Assembly: GCA_017622925.1 (NCBI GenBank)
Contig: JAGAQC010000002.1
Location: 22,816-86,815, forward strand
Source: Ruminococcus sp.
GTDB taxonomy: Bacteria; Bacillota; Clostridia; Oscillospirales; Ruminococcaceae
Reading direction: 5' to 3'
DNA length: 64,000 bases
A model generated the notes under the pieces. That model was not told the DNA's origin and searched no databases. It saw nothing but the letters and a program-made list of their open reading frames with translations. Positions 1-8,080 of this stretch are shown piece after piece. Numbering within the stretch: the first letter of the stretch is position 1; every line of letters begins with the position of its first letter. Position numbers and translations under genes: made by a program.

Positions 1-1737
1 CATGCGGTCAAGCTCTGCCCCAGTTATTGTTTTTCCGTTTTTCAGCAGACCTGCCTTTTGCGCAATGGCGGCGGCGGTGTTTTTATGGTCGCCTGTTATC
101 ATTACAGTTTTTACCGAAGCGGACGCACATTTCTTAATAGCAGTCTTGGCTTCTTCACGGGGAGGGTCAAGCATTCCCGAAATTCCCAGAAATACAAGAT
201 TTCCGCATTCGGGATCGAACGTGTCGCTTACACAGTAGGCAAGCGCAAGCACTCTCAGAGCCTTATTCGACATTTCCGTTACCTTTGCGGCAATATGGTT
301 TCTTATTGATGAAGTCATGGGCAGAAGCTCGCCTTTTTCGCTGACATACCGTGAACATTTCGGCAGAATTACTTCTTCCGCGCCCTTGAAATACATTCGC
401 TTTTCGCTGCCCTCACGGCAGTAGACCGCCATGTATCGGGTCTCGCTGTCAAAAGGGAACTCCCTGAGCTTTTCCGTGACTTTGCCGAGTATATCTTTTG
501 TAATTCCGCCTTTGGCAGCGGCGATGAGGAGAGCTATTTCTGTCGGATCGCCTGTGACAGTCCATTCGCCTTTTCCTTTAAGAGAACCTCTGCGGCGGCT
601 TGACCCGAATTTATCGGAAGAAATTTCTGCCGTAGAGCATATAACGCCGCATTTGAGAGTTTCGGTCAACGCCTTTTCCGTCTTTGGATTGGGCGTGATA
701 CCCTCAGAACCTTTGGTAATTTCGCCGCTTATCTTGTATCCCGAGCCGCTGAAAAAGTAGTCGGAATCGGCGGTGGAAATCTCCGTGACCGTCATTTTGT
801 TTTCGGTTATAGTACCCGTTTTGTCGGAGCATATAACGGACGCGCAACCCAAAGTTTCAACGCTGTGCAGCTTGTTGACAAGAGCTTTTTGTTTCAGCAT
901 TCGGTTGACTGCCAATGCAAGAGCGATAGTGACCGTAGCAGGAAGTCCCTCGGGGATAGCTGCAATGGCGATGGTTATTCCTGTCATTGCCATTTCAAAA
1001 ATGTCCTCGCCCCTGAGAACTCCTGCTCCGAAAACCGCAATGCAGACCAACAGACAAATGATCGCAACGATTTTTCCAAGCTCGGCAAGCCTTTTTTGCA
1101 GGGGAGTAGGTTCTTTATCAATATCCGACAGCAGCTCGGAAATTTTTCCCATTTGAGTATTTTTAGCCGTTGCTATCACACGTCCCCGACATACTCCCTT
1201 TACGGCAGATGTTCCGCAGTAGGCGATATTAGGCTTGTTTATGCTGTTGTCCTCATCGTCGGGGGAGGCGGCTTTTTTGGCGGCAGGCTCGGATTCTCCA
1301 GTAAGAATGGATTCATCTGTATAAAATCCCGACGCTGACAGTATAACGCAGTCCGCAGGAACTCTGTCGCCCGCTTCAAGCTCAATAACGTCACCCAAGA
1401 CGAGATTTGACGCTTCTATCTCACGAAGCTTACCGTCACGGTAACATTTTGCTGTCGGAGCTGTCATGGATTTCAAGGCTTCGAGAGTATGCTCTGTGCG
1501 GTATTCCTGAATAAACCCGAGTATAGCATTCAGCAGCACTATCAGGATAATTGTCACGGCGTCTGTGACTTCTCCCAGCAGTACGGAAATGACCGTGGCT
1601 GCAAGAAGTATCATTACCATAATGTCACGGAACTGCCCTATGAAAATTTTTGCAGCGCTTGTTTTTTTCTTTTCCTCCAGTATGTTTTCGCCGTCTTTTT
1701 TCAGCCTTGCGGCTGCTTCCTTTTCTGTAAGACCCAT
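1..1737 (-). CDS. Cation-translocating P-type ATPase (Ca2+/PMCA-SERCA class), C-terminus outside window
   Basis: The frame is open from the ATG at 1737 to the left edge, giving the first 579 residues of a protein that in this family is usually about 850-900 residues. Visible P-type motifs in order are TGES (actuator domain, near residue 180), the transmembrane PEGLP cation-site motif, the phosphorylation motif CSDKTGT (Asp near residue 307), the nucleotide-binding KGA motif and MITGD. PEGLP rather than CPC or SPC argues for a type II (Ca2+ or Na+/K+-like) pump rather than a heavy-metal pump. The protein would use ATP to export cations, probably Ca2+, across the cell membrane. The start is supported by GGAGTGG about 5 bases upstream. 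The hinge and last transmembrane segments are not in the window. An inverted-repeat element (1847-1980) lies in its upstream region. Confidence 0.93.
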   Translation of the reverse strand, partial: MGLTEKEAAARLKKDGENILEEKKKTSAAKIFIGQFRDIMVMILLAATVISVLLGEVTDAVTIILIVLLNAILGFIQEYRTEHTLEALKSMTAPTAKCYRDGKLREIEASNLVLGDVIELEAGDRVPADCVILSASGFYTDESILTGESEPAAKKAASPDDEDNSINKPNIAYCGTSAVKGVCRGRVIATAKNTQMGKISELLSDIDKEPTPLQKRLAELGKIVAIICLLVCIAVFGAGVLRGEDIFEMAMTGITIAIAAIPEGLPATVTIALALAVNRMLKQKALVNKLHSVETLGCASVICSDKTGTITENKMTVTEISTADSDYFFSGSGYKISGEITKGSEGITPNPKTEKALTETLKCGVICSTAEISSDKFGSSRRRGSLKGKGEWTVTGDPTEIALLIAAAKGGITKDILGKVTEKLREFPFDSETRYMAVYCREGSEKRMYFKGAEEVILPKCSRYVSEKGELLPMTSSIRNHIAAKVTEMSNKALRVLALAYCVSDTFDPECGNLVFLGISGMLDPPREEAKTAIKKCASASVKTVMITGDHKNTAAAIAQKAGLLKNGKTITGAELDRM

Positions 1738-1846
1738 ATTACCACTCCTTTGGAAATTGCTTATTGCTGTAAGGCAGTAAACAACGGTTTGTCTATACAG
1801 AATATGCGGACAAAGCCTTAAAAAGAACAGGCTGTAATAAAAATAA

Positions 1847-1980
1847 CACAGTCTACAACTTTAGCGAGGGACTTTGGGCATCTTCTCACCTGTGCAAAGT
1901 CACCCCTGATTCATGAAAAATGTGTAAACCATTTTGCAGGAATCAGGGGTGAAACAGAATCGCTAAAGTTGTAGACAGTG
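1847..1980. repeat. Imperfect palindromic element with 17-bp perfect outer arms
   Basis: The outer arms GTCTACAACTTTAGCGA (1851-1867) and its exact complement (1960-1976) enclose a second inverted pair, TCACCCCTGATTC and GAATCAGGGGTGA. The element fills the gap between the end of the symporter gene and the upstream region of the ATPase gene. It has no coding capacity and resembles a MITE or REP-type repeat. Its arms do not match the other palindromes in this window. On the leftward strand it follows the symporter stop codon, so it could also act as an RNA hairpin at that transcript's end. Confidence 0.7.
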
Positions 1981-1989
1981 CTTTTATAT

Positions 1990-3393
1990 CTACTTAAACT
2001 TTTTAAAATATTCTTTTGTTTCCGATACTACCACACCTGAAAGAGCAAGCAATGCAGTGATATTCGGAAGCGCCATAAGTCCGTTGAAAATGTCGGCTAA
2101 ATTCCAGACAGCCGCAACAGTCATATATGGACCTATAAATACTGCGGCTATGTAAAGCACCTTGAAAATAACTGCCGCAGCTTTGCTTGAATTAGTCAAA
2201 TATGAAAGGCAGCGTTCAGAGTAATAATTCCAGCCGAGAATTGTCGTGAAAGCAAAGAACATCAAACATATCATAAGCAGGAACGAAGAAAACCTTTCAG
2301 GAAAAGGCAGACCGCTGCGAAATGCCGCATTTGTGATCTCAACTCCCTGTAACTCGGGATTTTCCGTAAGGCAGCCCGAAATTACGATAGTAAGTCCCGT
2401 CATCGTACAAACAACTATGGTATCAATAAAAGTACCTGTCATTGTAACAAGTCCCTGACGTACAGGTTCGTTTGTTTTGGCGGCTGCGGCTGCAATGGGA
2501 GCAGAACCAAGACCTGCTTCGTTCGAGAAGATACCTCGCGCTATGCCTTTTTGCATAGATACCATGATCGCTCCAAGAACTCCGCCCGATACAGCCTTCA
2601 AACCGAACGCACTCTGAACTATTTCGGCAATGGCTGACGGTATCGCAGTCAGATGAGTGAAAATTATTATAAGGCAGCAGCACACGTAAACGGCGATCAT
2701 CAAAGGAATGAAAACCTCTGAAACCTTTGCAATGGATTGTATTCCGCCTAAGATTATAAGTGCGGCAAGGACAGTAATAATAATTCCCACAATTATCTGT
2801 GTAACTGTATAATCGTTCCCGAAAAGCGATACGGTATGGGATCTCTCAGGGTCAAAAAAGCTGTTTGCGGCAGAAGTAATACTGTTTATCTGAGTAAACG
2901 TTCCTATTCCCATAAGTCCCACAAATACTCCGAAAACGGCGAAAATCTTGCCAAGCCATTTCCACTTTACGCCCATGCCGTTTTCGATGTAATAGAACGG
3001 ACCGCCGAGCATAGTGCCGTTTTTGTCCTTAACACGGTATTTTATTGCCAAAAGTCCTTCGGAATATTTAGTTGCCATTCCGAAAAAAGCGGCAATTTCC
3101 ATCCACAACAATGCTCCCGGACCTCCGGCTGCTATAGCTGTAGCAACTCCCACGATGTTTCCCGTGCCGATAGTTGCGGACAGTGCGGTACAAAGCGCAC
3201 CAAAGCTTGATATTTCGCCCTGTCCTCCGTCCTCTTTTGCAAACATGTACTTCAGCGCAAGCCATAATCTGCGTATCTGAAGTCCACGAAGCCGAAGTGT
3301 GAGAAACAATCCGCAGCCAAGTATAAGGAGGATAAGCGGAATTCCCCACACCACATCGTCAATTTTTTGAATTATGCGTCCAAACGCCTCCAT
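1990..3393 (-). CDS. Amino acid carrier protein, alanine/glycine:cation symporter (AGCS) family
   Basis: This 467-residue polytopic membrane protein shows the AGCS hallmarks: the N-terminal block ending in GALCTALSATIGTGNIVGVA (near residue 70), the following GGPGALLWM, and the conserved SNEAGLGSAPIA segment (near 290). The family takes up alanine or glycine with Na+ or H+. Length and hydropathy are normal. The start at 3393 is preceded by AGGAG. A promoter (TTGCAA, 17-bp spacer, TATAAT) is at 3459-3431 on the same strand, so it is probably transcribed alone. The substrate cannot be told from the sequence. Confidence 0.93.
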   Translation of the reverse strand: MEAFGRIIQKIDDVVWGIPLILLILGCGLFLTLRLRGLQIRRLWLALKYMFAKEDGGQGEISSFGALCTALSATIGTGNIVGVATAIAAGGPGALLWMEIAAFFGMATKYSEGLLAIKYRVKDKNGTMLGGPFYYIENGMGVKWKWLGKIFAVFGVFVGLMGIGTFTQINSITSAANSFFDPERSHTVSLFGNDYTVTQIIVGIIITVLAALIILGGIQSIAKVSEVFIPLMIAVYVCCCLIIIFTHLTAIPSAIAEIVQSAFGLKAVSGGVLGAIMVSMQKGIARGIFSNEAGLGSAPIAAAAAKTNEPVRQGLVTMTGTFIDTIVVCTMTGLTIVISGCLTENPELQGVEITNAAFRSGLPFPERFSSFLLMICLMFFAFTTILGWNYYSERCLSYLTNSSKAAAVIFKVLYIAAVFIGPYMTVAAVWNLADIFNGLMALPNITALLALSGVVVSETKEYFKKFK

Positions 3394-3430
3394 CGGATCA
3401 TACTCCTATCATTTCATTTTTCCGATTTAT

Positions 3431-3459
3431 ATTATAACATATAATCAGGAAAATTGCAA
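3431..3459 (-). promoter_or_regulatory. Sigma-A promoter of the AGCS symporter gene
   Basis: Reading leftward, TTGCAA (3459-3454) and a perfect TATAAT (3436-3431) are separated by 17 bases. The predicted transcript starts about 30 bases before the AUG at 3393. Confidence 0.7.
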
Positions 3460-3529
3460 CAGCCGCGGAGGTAAATTTGGGTCAACATTTTTTCAACGCG
3501 AACTTGTCCGCGGGGACTCCCCGCTTATA

Positions 3530-3579
3530 AGAGCCTGTTCAGTATCTCCCCGCACACGCCGAGATTCTGAACAGGCTCT
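3530..3579. repeat. Inverted repeat with 18-19 bp arms, between symporter and VWA genes
   Basis: AGAGCCTGTTCAG-ATCTC and its near-exact complement GAGAT-CTGAACAGGCTCT flank a 12-base GC-rich loop. Just to the left, GCGGGG-ACT-CCCCGC (3510-3524) forms a second short hairpin. No long T-run follows on either strand, so this looks more like a small mobile-element end pair or MITE remnant than a simple terminator. It sits between the promoter of the symporter and the end of the VWA gene. Confidence 0.6.
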
Positions 3580-3662
3580 AACATATCTGCATATGAAATG
3601 CAAGCGTTTTTTTACGTTCTTTTGGAATCCAAATGTTATACTCTCCTCTATTGCAGACAGTA

Positions 3663-5348
3663 TCACACCTGAGCGTTAAACAAATTTTTCAAGGCATAAA
3701 CAACATCGTCGGAATCCGCATTTACGCTTGCGGCTTCATTTATAGCCGAAAGCTTGCCGAGTTCGTCAAGGTCGGCATTGTAGCCGATAGTATATATCGG
3801 TATTTCAAGAGCCTGAATAATTCTCGAAATATCCTTGAGCGAACAGCCCACATTTGTTACGCCGTCGCTGAGCACGAACATCATTATCTTTGCGTCGGGG
3901 TGCTGTTCTTTTGCGTCAAGAAGCATATCGGCGGCTACGGCAACTCCGTCGAAGGTAGCCGTACTTCCAAAGGGAGATATATCCTCTACTGCTCCCGTGA
4001 AATATGCCCGATGATTCAGGCTGAACTTATCTATCGGCAGATTGATCTGCACATCGCTGTTGTAAGTAACAAGACCTATGTAGTTATCCTCACCGATATA
4101 CTGCGAGGCGTTTATCAGGGATTTTTTCAGTTGAGCGATAGGTTCGCCGTCCATACTGCCTGACGTATCAGCCACGAATACAGCTATAACGGGCTTTCCT
4201 GCGTCCTTTTCCTCTTTCCACAGCTTCTGCGCCGAGATAAGAGAAGTACCGTTTATTTCGGGAATATCTGAGGAATAGCCGAAATCCTGATTAAATCCGT
4301 ATTTATCCGCAAGCTTCTGCGATTTATCGTTCTTGCAGTATTCAACAAACTGTGAAAGTACCTCCTGTTCGGCGGCGGAAAGGCTTCCCAAAGAATACAT
4401 GGGATTGTTATGTTCAACGCCGAAAGGAATAAATTTATAATTTTTCAATGAGGGGTCGTTGTAAACCGTTTGGGATTCAAGAATAAACGCGTCAAGAGAA
4501 CCCGATTCCGCCGCTTCACGCATTTGCAGGGTCGTATATGCGACAAACGGCACGTTCGCCTGAAATTCAACGAAAGATTCAACCGCCGATGTACTGAGCA
4601 TATCAGTGCTGTCGAAGCAGTTCAGAGCCGAAACGAGGAAGTTTAGTCCCGTTGAAGATGCGTAGGGATTGGTGTAGCCCATTGCTATAGTTCCGTCAAC
4701 AGTCGCCTGTATAACTGTATCAATGGACACATTACCGTACTTTGTTTCAATTTCGGAATAAGTATCCTTATCGACAAGTATTCCTGCCGTGTTGCTGACA
4801 AGGCTGTCGTCAATAAGCTGTATGTCAACACCCTCAGCTTCGACCATTTCACCCCAAAGCTCATTTGATGGAGTATATGCCTGCGGAACGTACTTTCCCG
4901 ATGAAATATAGTCCACGGAAAGTCCAGAAGCCACAGGACGTACAGACACGGATATGTCGCGTCCGTCTATTTCAAAATTCTCATTATTGAAATTCTCGGC
5001 GACCTCGTTGAGCCAGCCGTCCGTACCCTTGCTTGATTTTTCCGTAGAAGAAAAAATCTCTATATCAATGTCTCCGTTTCCCGAAACGCTCAGCGGATAT
5101 TTGCTTATATCGGGAAGTTCGTCTGCAAGAGAGGAGCTGCCGATCTCGACCTGAGCTTTTCTCGGCTCAACTGATGTGACGCTGATTTTTTTCAGGAGTT
5201 TCGGCAGATCTTCCATAGCTTCCTCTTTGGAGATCTCCCTTGCGCTTTTGCCGATATTCTTGGTGAGGAAAATACCTCCGCCCACAACGCCGACTACAAG
5301 TACTCCTATAACCGTCATTGTTCCGATGATTTTTCCGTTATTGTTCAT
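3663..5348 (-). CDS. Membrane-anchored substrate-binding-like plus von Willebrand A domain protein
   Basis: This 561-residue protein has one N-terminal membrane anchor (residues about 8-30, VIGVLVVGVVGGGIFLT). It is followed by an extracellular solute-binding-protein-like region (about 90-375, beginning GDIDIEIFSSTEKSSKG) and a C-terminal VWA domain (about 385-555). The VWA metal-ion (MIDAS) motif DTSGSMDG is intact near residue 390. Such fusions are known in Clostridia but lack a settled function. The VWA part suggests metal-dependent protein-protein contact on the outer face of the membrane. The start is supported by AAGGGG upstream. The gene follows the 5385-6041 membrane-protein gene by 36 bases, so the two probably form one operon. 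Confidence 0.85.
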   Translation of the reverse strand: MNNNGKIIGTMTVIGVLVVGVVGGGIFLTKNIGKSAREISKEEAMEDLPKLLKKISVTSVEPRKAQVEIGSSSLADELPDISKYPLSVSGNGDIDIEIFSSTEKSSKGTDGWLNEVAENFNNENFEIDGRDISVSVRPVASGLSVDYISSGKYVPQAYTPSNELWGEMVEAEGVDIQLIDDSLVSNTAGILVDKDTYSEIETKYGNVSIDTVIQATVDGTIAMGYTNPYASSTGLNFLVSALNCFDSTDMLSTSAVESFVEFQANVPFVAYTTLQMREAAESGSLDAFILESQTVYNDPSLKNYKFIPFGVEHNNPMYSLGSLSAAEQEVLSQFVEYCKNDKSQKLADKYGFNQDFGYSSDIPEINGTSLISAQKLWKEEKDAGKPVIAVFVADTSGSMDGEPIAQLKKSLINASQYIGEDNYIGLVTYNSDVQINLPIDKFSLNHRAYFTGAVEDISPFGSTATFDGVAVAADMLLDAKEQHPDAKIMMFVLSDGVTNVGCSLKDISRIIQALEIPIYTIGYNADLDELGKLSAINEAASVNADSDDVVYALKNLFNAQV

Positions 5349-5384
5349 TTCAATAATCCCCTTTCAAAAATTTTGATGTGTCAA

Positions 5385-6041
5385 TTACCGCATATCGTCA
5401 AGCGAATCGTTGCCGTTTACACGAATGTCTCTCAGAGAATCGGTTATGGTCTGTAGACTGAGCGTAGCCGCATCGCTGCTGCCATTGTCGCCAAGCATAG
5501 CGATCTCGTCTATAAATCTGCGGAAAACTTCGAGATACTGTGCATTTGTATTAAGCATGTTATTTATGTAGTTTCCGTTTCGGTTGACGTCATTGTTGTC
5601 GTTCTTGTCAAAAATAAGCAGACGATTGATGATACGGCTGAAGTTCTGAAACATGTTCGTCTGTACCTCGTCAATTGCGGAATCGAAGGTGCTGTCCTCC
5701 GAAAGAGCTTTAAGCTTTTCTTTTCTGCTTTGAAACTGTGAAAGCTGCTCCAAGGCAATGTCTATCTGTCTGCCATAGGGGGTATTCATACCTTTCCAGC
5801 CTTTGAACGCCGACTCGAAATCGTCTGCGTCGGCATTGGCTTTGTCCTTTATAACAGGCTTCTTGAAAGCCGTAGACAGCAGCAGGTAGTTGCCCGCAAT
5901 AAAAAGCACGATGCTGACAATAATTACGGCGAGCCTGATTTGTCCGCTTAGTGACGTGATACCCCGTGAAAGCAATATCACATCGGTAAGAGCGAGTACA
6001 ACGTTAAATACTATAATAAACGGAAGTTTCTGCGTATTCAA
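5385..6041 (-). CDS. Two-helix membrane protein of unknown function, operon partner of the VWA protein
   Basis: I do not recognise this 218-residue protein. Two adjacent hydrophobic helices lie near residues 8-28 and 32-53. They are followed by a long, mostly helical soluble region rich in charged and amide residues, containing an Asn/Asp-rich stretch (NDNNDVNRNGNYINN). I placed the start at the TTG at 6041 because GGGAGG lies 7 bases before it; an upstream TTG at 6086 has no such site. A promoter TTGACT-17-TAAAAT lies at 6134-6106. It is the first gene of a two-gene unit with the VWA protein, so a membrane partner role is a reasonable guess. Confidence 0.75.
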   Translation of the reverse strand: MNTQKLPFIIVFNVVLALTDVILLSRGITSLSGQIRLAVIIVSIVLFIAGNYLLLSTAFKKPVIKDKANADADDFESAFKGWKGMNTPYGRQIDIALEQLSQFQSRKEKLKALSEDSTFDSAIDEVQTNMFQNFSRIINRLLIFDKNDNNDVNRNGNYINNMLNTNAQYLEVFRRFIDEIAMLGDNGSSDAATLSLQTITDSLRDIRVNGNDSLDDMR

Positions 6042-6105
6042 ATTAAATTCCTCCCTTTGATTATTTTTCCCTCTATTGCAATTCAAAAATATGCAAGTTT
6101 ATTTT

Positions 6106-6134
6106 ATTTTATCATATCTGCGCAAAAAAGTCAA
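6106..6134 (-). promoter_or_regulatory. Sigma-A promoter of the membrane protein/VWA operon
   Basis: Reading leftward, TTGACT (6134-6129) and TAAAAT (6111-6106) are separated by 17 bases. Transcription would start near 6099, about 58 bases before the TTG start at 6041. Confidence 0.65.
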
Positions 6135-6268
6135 TATATTTTAAAAAGACTTCATAAAAATCATTTTAAAGATTTTACACACTTTGACCGATTTTAGTTT
6201 GACAACGGAGCAGCCGTTTTTCAATTAATTGATATTAGATTATCATAACATATTTTTTTCTGCAAATC

Positions 6269-6297
6269 TTGACAAAATTTTAAAAATACTGTATAAT
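6269..6297 (+). promoter_or_regulatory. Consensus sigma-A promoter of the flotillin gene
   Basis: TTGACA (6269-6274) and TATAAT (6292-6297) are separated by 17 bases, a perfect sigma-A match. Transcription would begin near 6304, just at the start of the leader hairpin. Confidence 0.85.
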
Positions 6298-6304
6298 ATA
6301 TTCA

Positions 6305-6349
6305 GCGTTATTGTTTAAGTTGCTTTAAAACTGCTTGTAACAATAACGC
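6305..6349 (+). promoter_or_regulatory. Leader hairpin in the flotillin 5'UTR
   Basis: GCGTTATTGTT (6305-6315) and AACAATAACGC (6339-6349) form an 11-bp perfect stem with a 23-base loop, starting almost at the predicted transcript 5' end. No T-run follows, so it is not a terminator. It could stabilise the mRNA 5' end or act as a protein or RNA target. A weaker GCCG/CGGC pairing follows at about 6347-6374, before the ribosome site. Confidence 0.55.
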
Positions 6350-6398
6350 CGTCGGATTCCGCAAACCGGCGAGATCAATGATATGGAGGATTTATTTT

Positions 6399-7874
6399 AT
6401 GGACAACATTCCCGTACTGCCGATAGTTATCGGCATAATCATCGCAGTGGCGCTTATCATCATTCTTTCGATGGGCTACATCAAAGCTCCCCCGGATACG
6501 GCTTACATAATTTCGGGACTGAGAAGAAAGATAATCATCGGAAAGGCAAGTATCCGCATACCGTTCTTTGAGCGTGTGGATAAGCTGAAACTCCAGCTTA
6601 TCGCTGTTGATGTCAAAACGTCAAGCGCAGTTCCGACTGCCGACTACATCAACATCAACGTTGATGCAAACGTCAACGTCAAAGTCAGCAGCGACCCCAT
6701 ACTTATCAAGCTCGGCGCAGAAAACTTCCTTAATAAAGAGCCTATCTACATCGCTAAGGTAGCGAGAGAGGTTCTTGAAGGTAACATGCGTGAGATCGTA
6801 GGTCAGATGACTTTGGAGGCTATGGTAAACGACCGTAAGGCTTTCGCTGAAAAGGTACAGGAGAATGCGGCTCCCGACCTTAACAGAATGGGTCTGGAGA
6901 TCGTTTCGTTCAATGTTCAGAACTTTACCGACGATCAGAACCTTATCGAAAATCTCGGTATCGACAACACCACAAAAATTCAGAAGAAAGCGGCTATCGC
7001 GCGTGCCGAGTCTGAAAAGGAGATCGAGATCGCCAAGGCTCAGGCTAAAAAAGAGGCTAACGACGCAAGAGTTCTTGCCGATACGGAAATTGCACAGAAG
7101 AACAACGAGCTTGCTATCCGTCAGGCTGAACTGAAAAAAGAAGCGGATACTCAAATGGCTATCGCCGATGCAGCTTACGAGATACAAAAGGAAGAACAGC
7201 GTAAAACTATCGAGGTTTCAAAAGCCAATGCAAATATCGCCGCATCCGAAAAGGACGTTGAACTAAAGTCAAAGCAGGCTGAGGTAATGGAAAAATACCT
7301 CGATGCCGATATTAAGAAAAAAGCCGAAGCTGAACGCTACAAAGCTCAGCAGGAAGCTGACGCAAAGCTTTATCAGTTGAAAAAAGAAGCCGAAGCCGAC
7401 CGTTTCCAGCGTGAGCAGGAGGCGGAAGCGCAGAAAGCCGAAGCCGAAGCGCAGAAGTTTGCAAAAATGCAGGAGGCTGAGGGTATCGCCGCCGTAGGTC
7501 AGGCTGAAGCGGACGCTATCCGAGCGAAAGGTCTTGCAGAAGCGGAGGGTATCAACGCCAAGGCGGAAGCTATGAAGAAATACGGAGAAGCCGCAGTTTT
7601 GGAAATGTACTTCCAAGCGCTTCCCGAAGTCGTAAAGAATGCCGCTATGCCGCTTGAAAAGGTCGATAAGATCACAATGTACGGCGACGGCAATTCAAGC
7701 AAAATGGTTGGCGATATTATCAATTCCACAGTTAAGATCACTGACGGTCTTACCGAAGCTACAGGCGTTGACATAAGAGCTATCCTGTCAGGCTTCTTGG
7801 GCGGAAAGATCGCTTCAAACGGAGGGCAGAACACTCCTCCGCCTGTGATCCCCACGGACGCTGATATTGAATGA
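6399..7874 (+). CDS. Flotillin-like SPFH/band 7 membrane scaffold protein
   Basis: This 491-residue protein has a short N-terminal membrane helix (about residues 5-27, IGIIIAVALIIILSMGY), an SPFH (band 7) domain to about residue 190, and a long coiled-coil region (about 200-400) rich in Glu, Ala and Lys (for example AEAEAQKFAKMQEAEGIAA). It ends in the conserved flotillin C-terminal block. Flotillins organise lipid-ordered membrane microdomains and support membrane-bound signalling and transport complexes. The ATG at 6399 is chosen over an in-frame ATG at 6378 because GGAGG lies at the proper distance. The gene has its own consensus promoter and a rho-independent terminator, so it is monocistronic. 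Bacterial flotillins often sit beside an NfeD/YuaF protein; none is adjacent here. Confidence 0.92.
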   Translation: MDNIPVLPIVIGIIIAVALIIILSMGYIKAPPDTAYIISGLRRKIIIGKASIRIPFFERVDKLKLQLIAVDVKTSSAVPTADYININVDANVNVKVSSDPILIKLGAENFLNKEPIYIAKVAREVLEGNMREIVGQMTLEAMVNDRKAFAEKVQENAAPDLNRMGLEIVSFNVQNFTDDQNLIENLGIDNTTKIQKKAAIARAESEKEIEIAKAQAKKEANDARVLADTEIAQKNNELAIRQAELKKEADTQMAIADAAYEIQKEEQRKTIEVSKANANIAASEKDVELKSKQAEVMEKYLDADIKKKAEAERYKAQQEADAKLYQLKKEAEADRFQREQEAEAQKAEAEAQKFAKMQEAEGIAAVGQAEADAIRAKGLAEAEGINAKAEAMKKYGEAAVLEMYFQALPEVVKNAAMPLEKVDKITMYGDGNSSKMVGDIINSTVKITDGLTEATGVDIRAILSGFLGGKIASNGGQNTPPPVIPTDADIE

Positions 7875-7877
7875 TCG

Positions 7878-7912
7878 GAATGCGGACAGTTTCAAAGCTG
7901 TCCGCATTTTTT
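7878..7912 (+). terminator. Rho-independent terminator of flotillin
   Basis: AATGCGGACAG and CTGTCCGCATT form an 11-bp stem with an 8-base loop followed by a T-run. Confidence 0.88.
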
Positions 7913-7996
7913 ATAATTGGAAACTTCCGAAGATGTATAAACAGTCTCTAATTTAATCAACGGGAAAATTTTCTTGCTGAAAAGTGAAAAAAACTA

Positions 7997-8025
7997 TTGA
8001 CAAAGCGTGAGCGGCGTGCTATAAT
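7997..8025 (+). promoter_or_regulatory. Consensus promoter of the GntR-ABC operon
   Basis: TTGACA (7997-8002), a 17-base spacer and TATAAT (8020-8025) precede the GntR gene. The operator-like dyad at 8025-8045 begins on the last base of the -10 box and covers the predicted transcription start. Confidence 0.85.
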
Positions 8026-8045
8026 GTACTTGTACAATAAGTACA
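8025..8045. promoter_or_regulatory. Probable autorepression operator of the GntR regulator
   Basis: TGTACTT (8025-8031) and AAGTACA (8039-8045) are perfect inverted arms around a 7-base spacer, placed on the transcription start region. YtrA-type GntR repressors bind inverted repeats overlapping their own promoters, so autorepression is the natural reading. A further GTAC-centred pair continues to about 8054. Confidence 0.65.
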
Positions 8046-8080
8046 CTACAGTACACCGCTCCATGGAAAGGCAGATAATA

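Larger units (their letters stand above)
6042..6398. other. Divergent intergenic region between the VWA operon and flotillin
   Basis: This 357-base AT-rich gap holds the leftward promoter at 6134-6106, the rightward promoter at 6269-6297 and the leader hairpin at 6305-6349. Nothing else coding or repeated was seen in 6135-6268. Confidence 0.7.

Noticed and set aside
431-1821. Rightward open frames between 431 and 1821
   Set aside because: They are complements of the leftward P-type ATPase, whose DKTGT, TGES and PEGLP motifs fix the coding strand.
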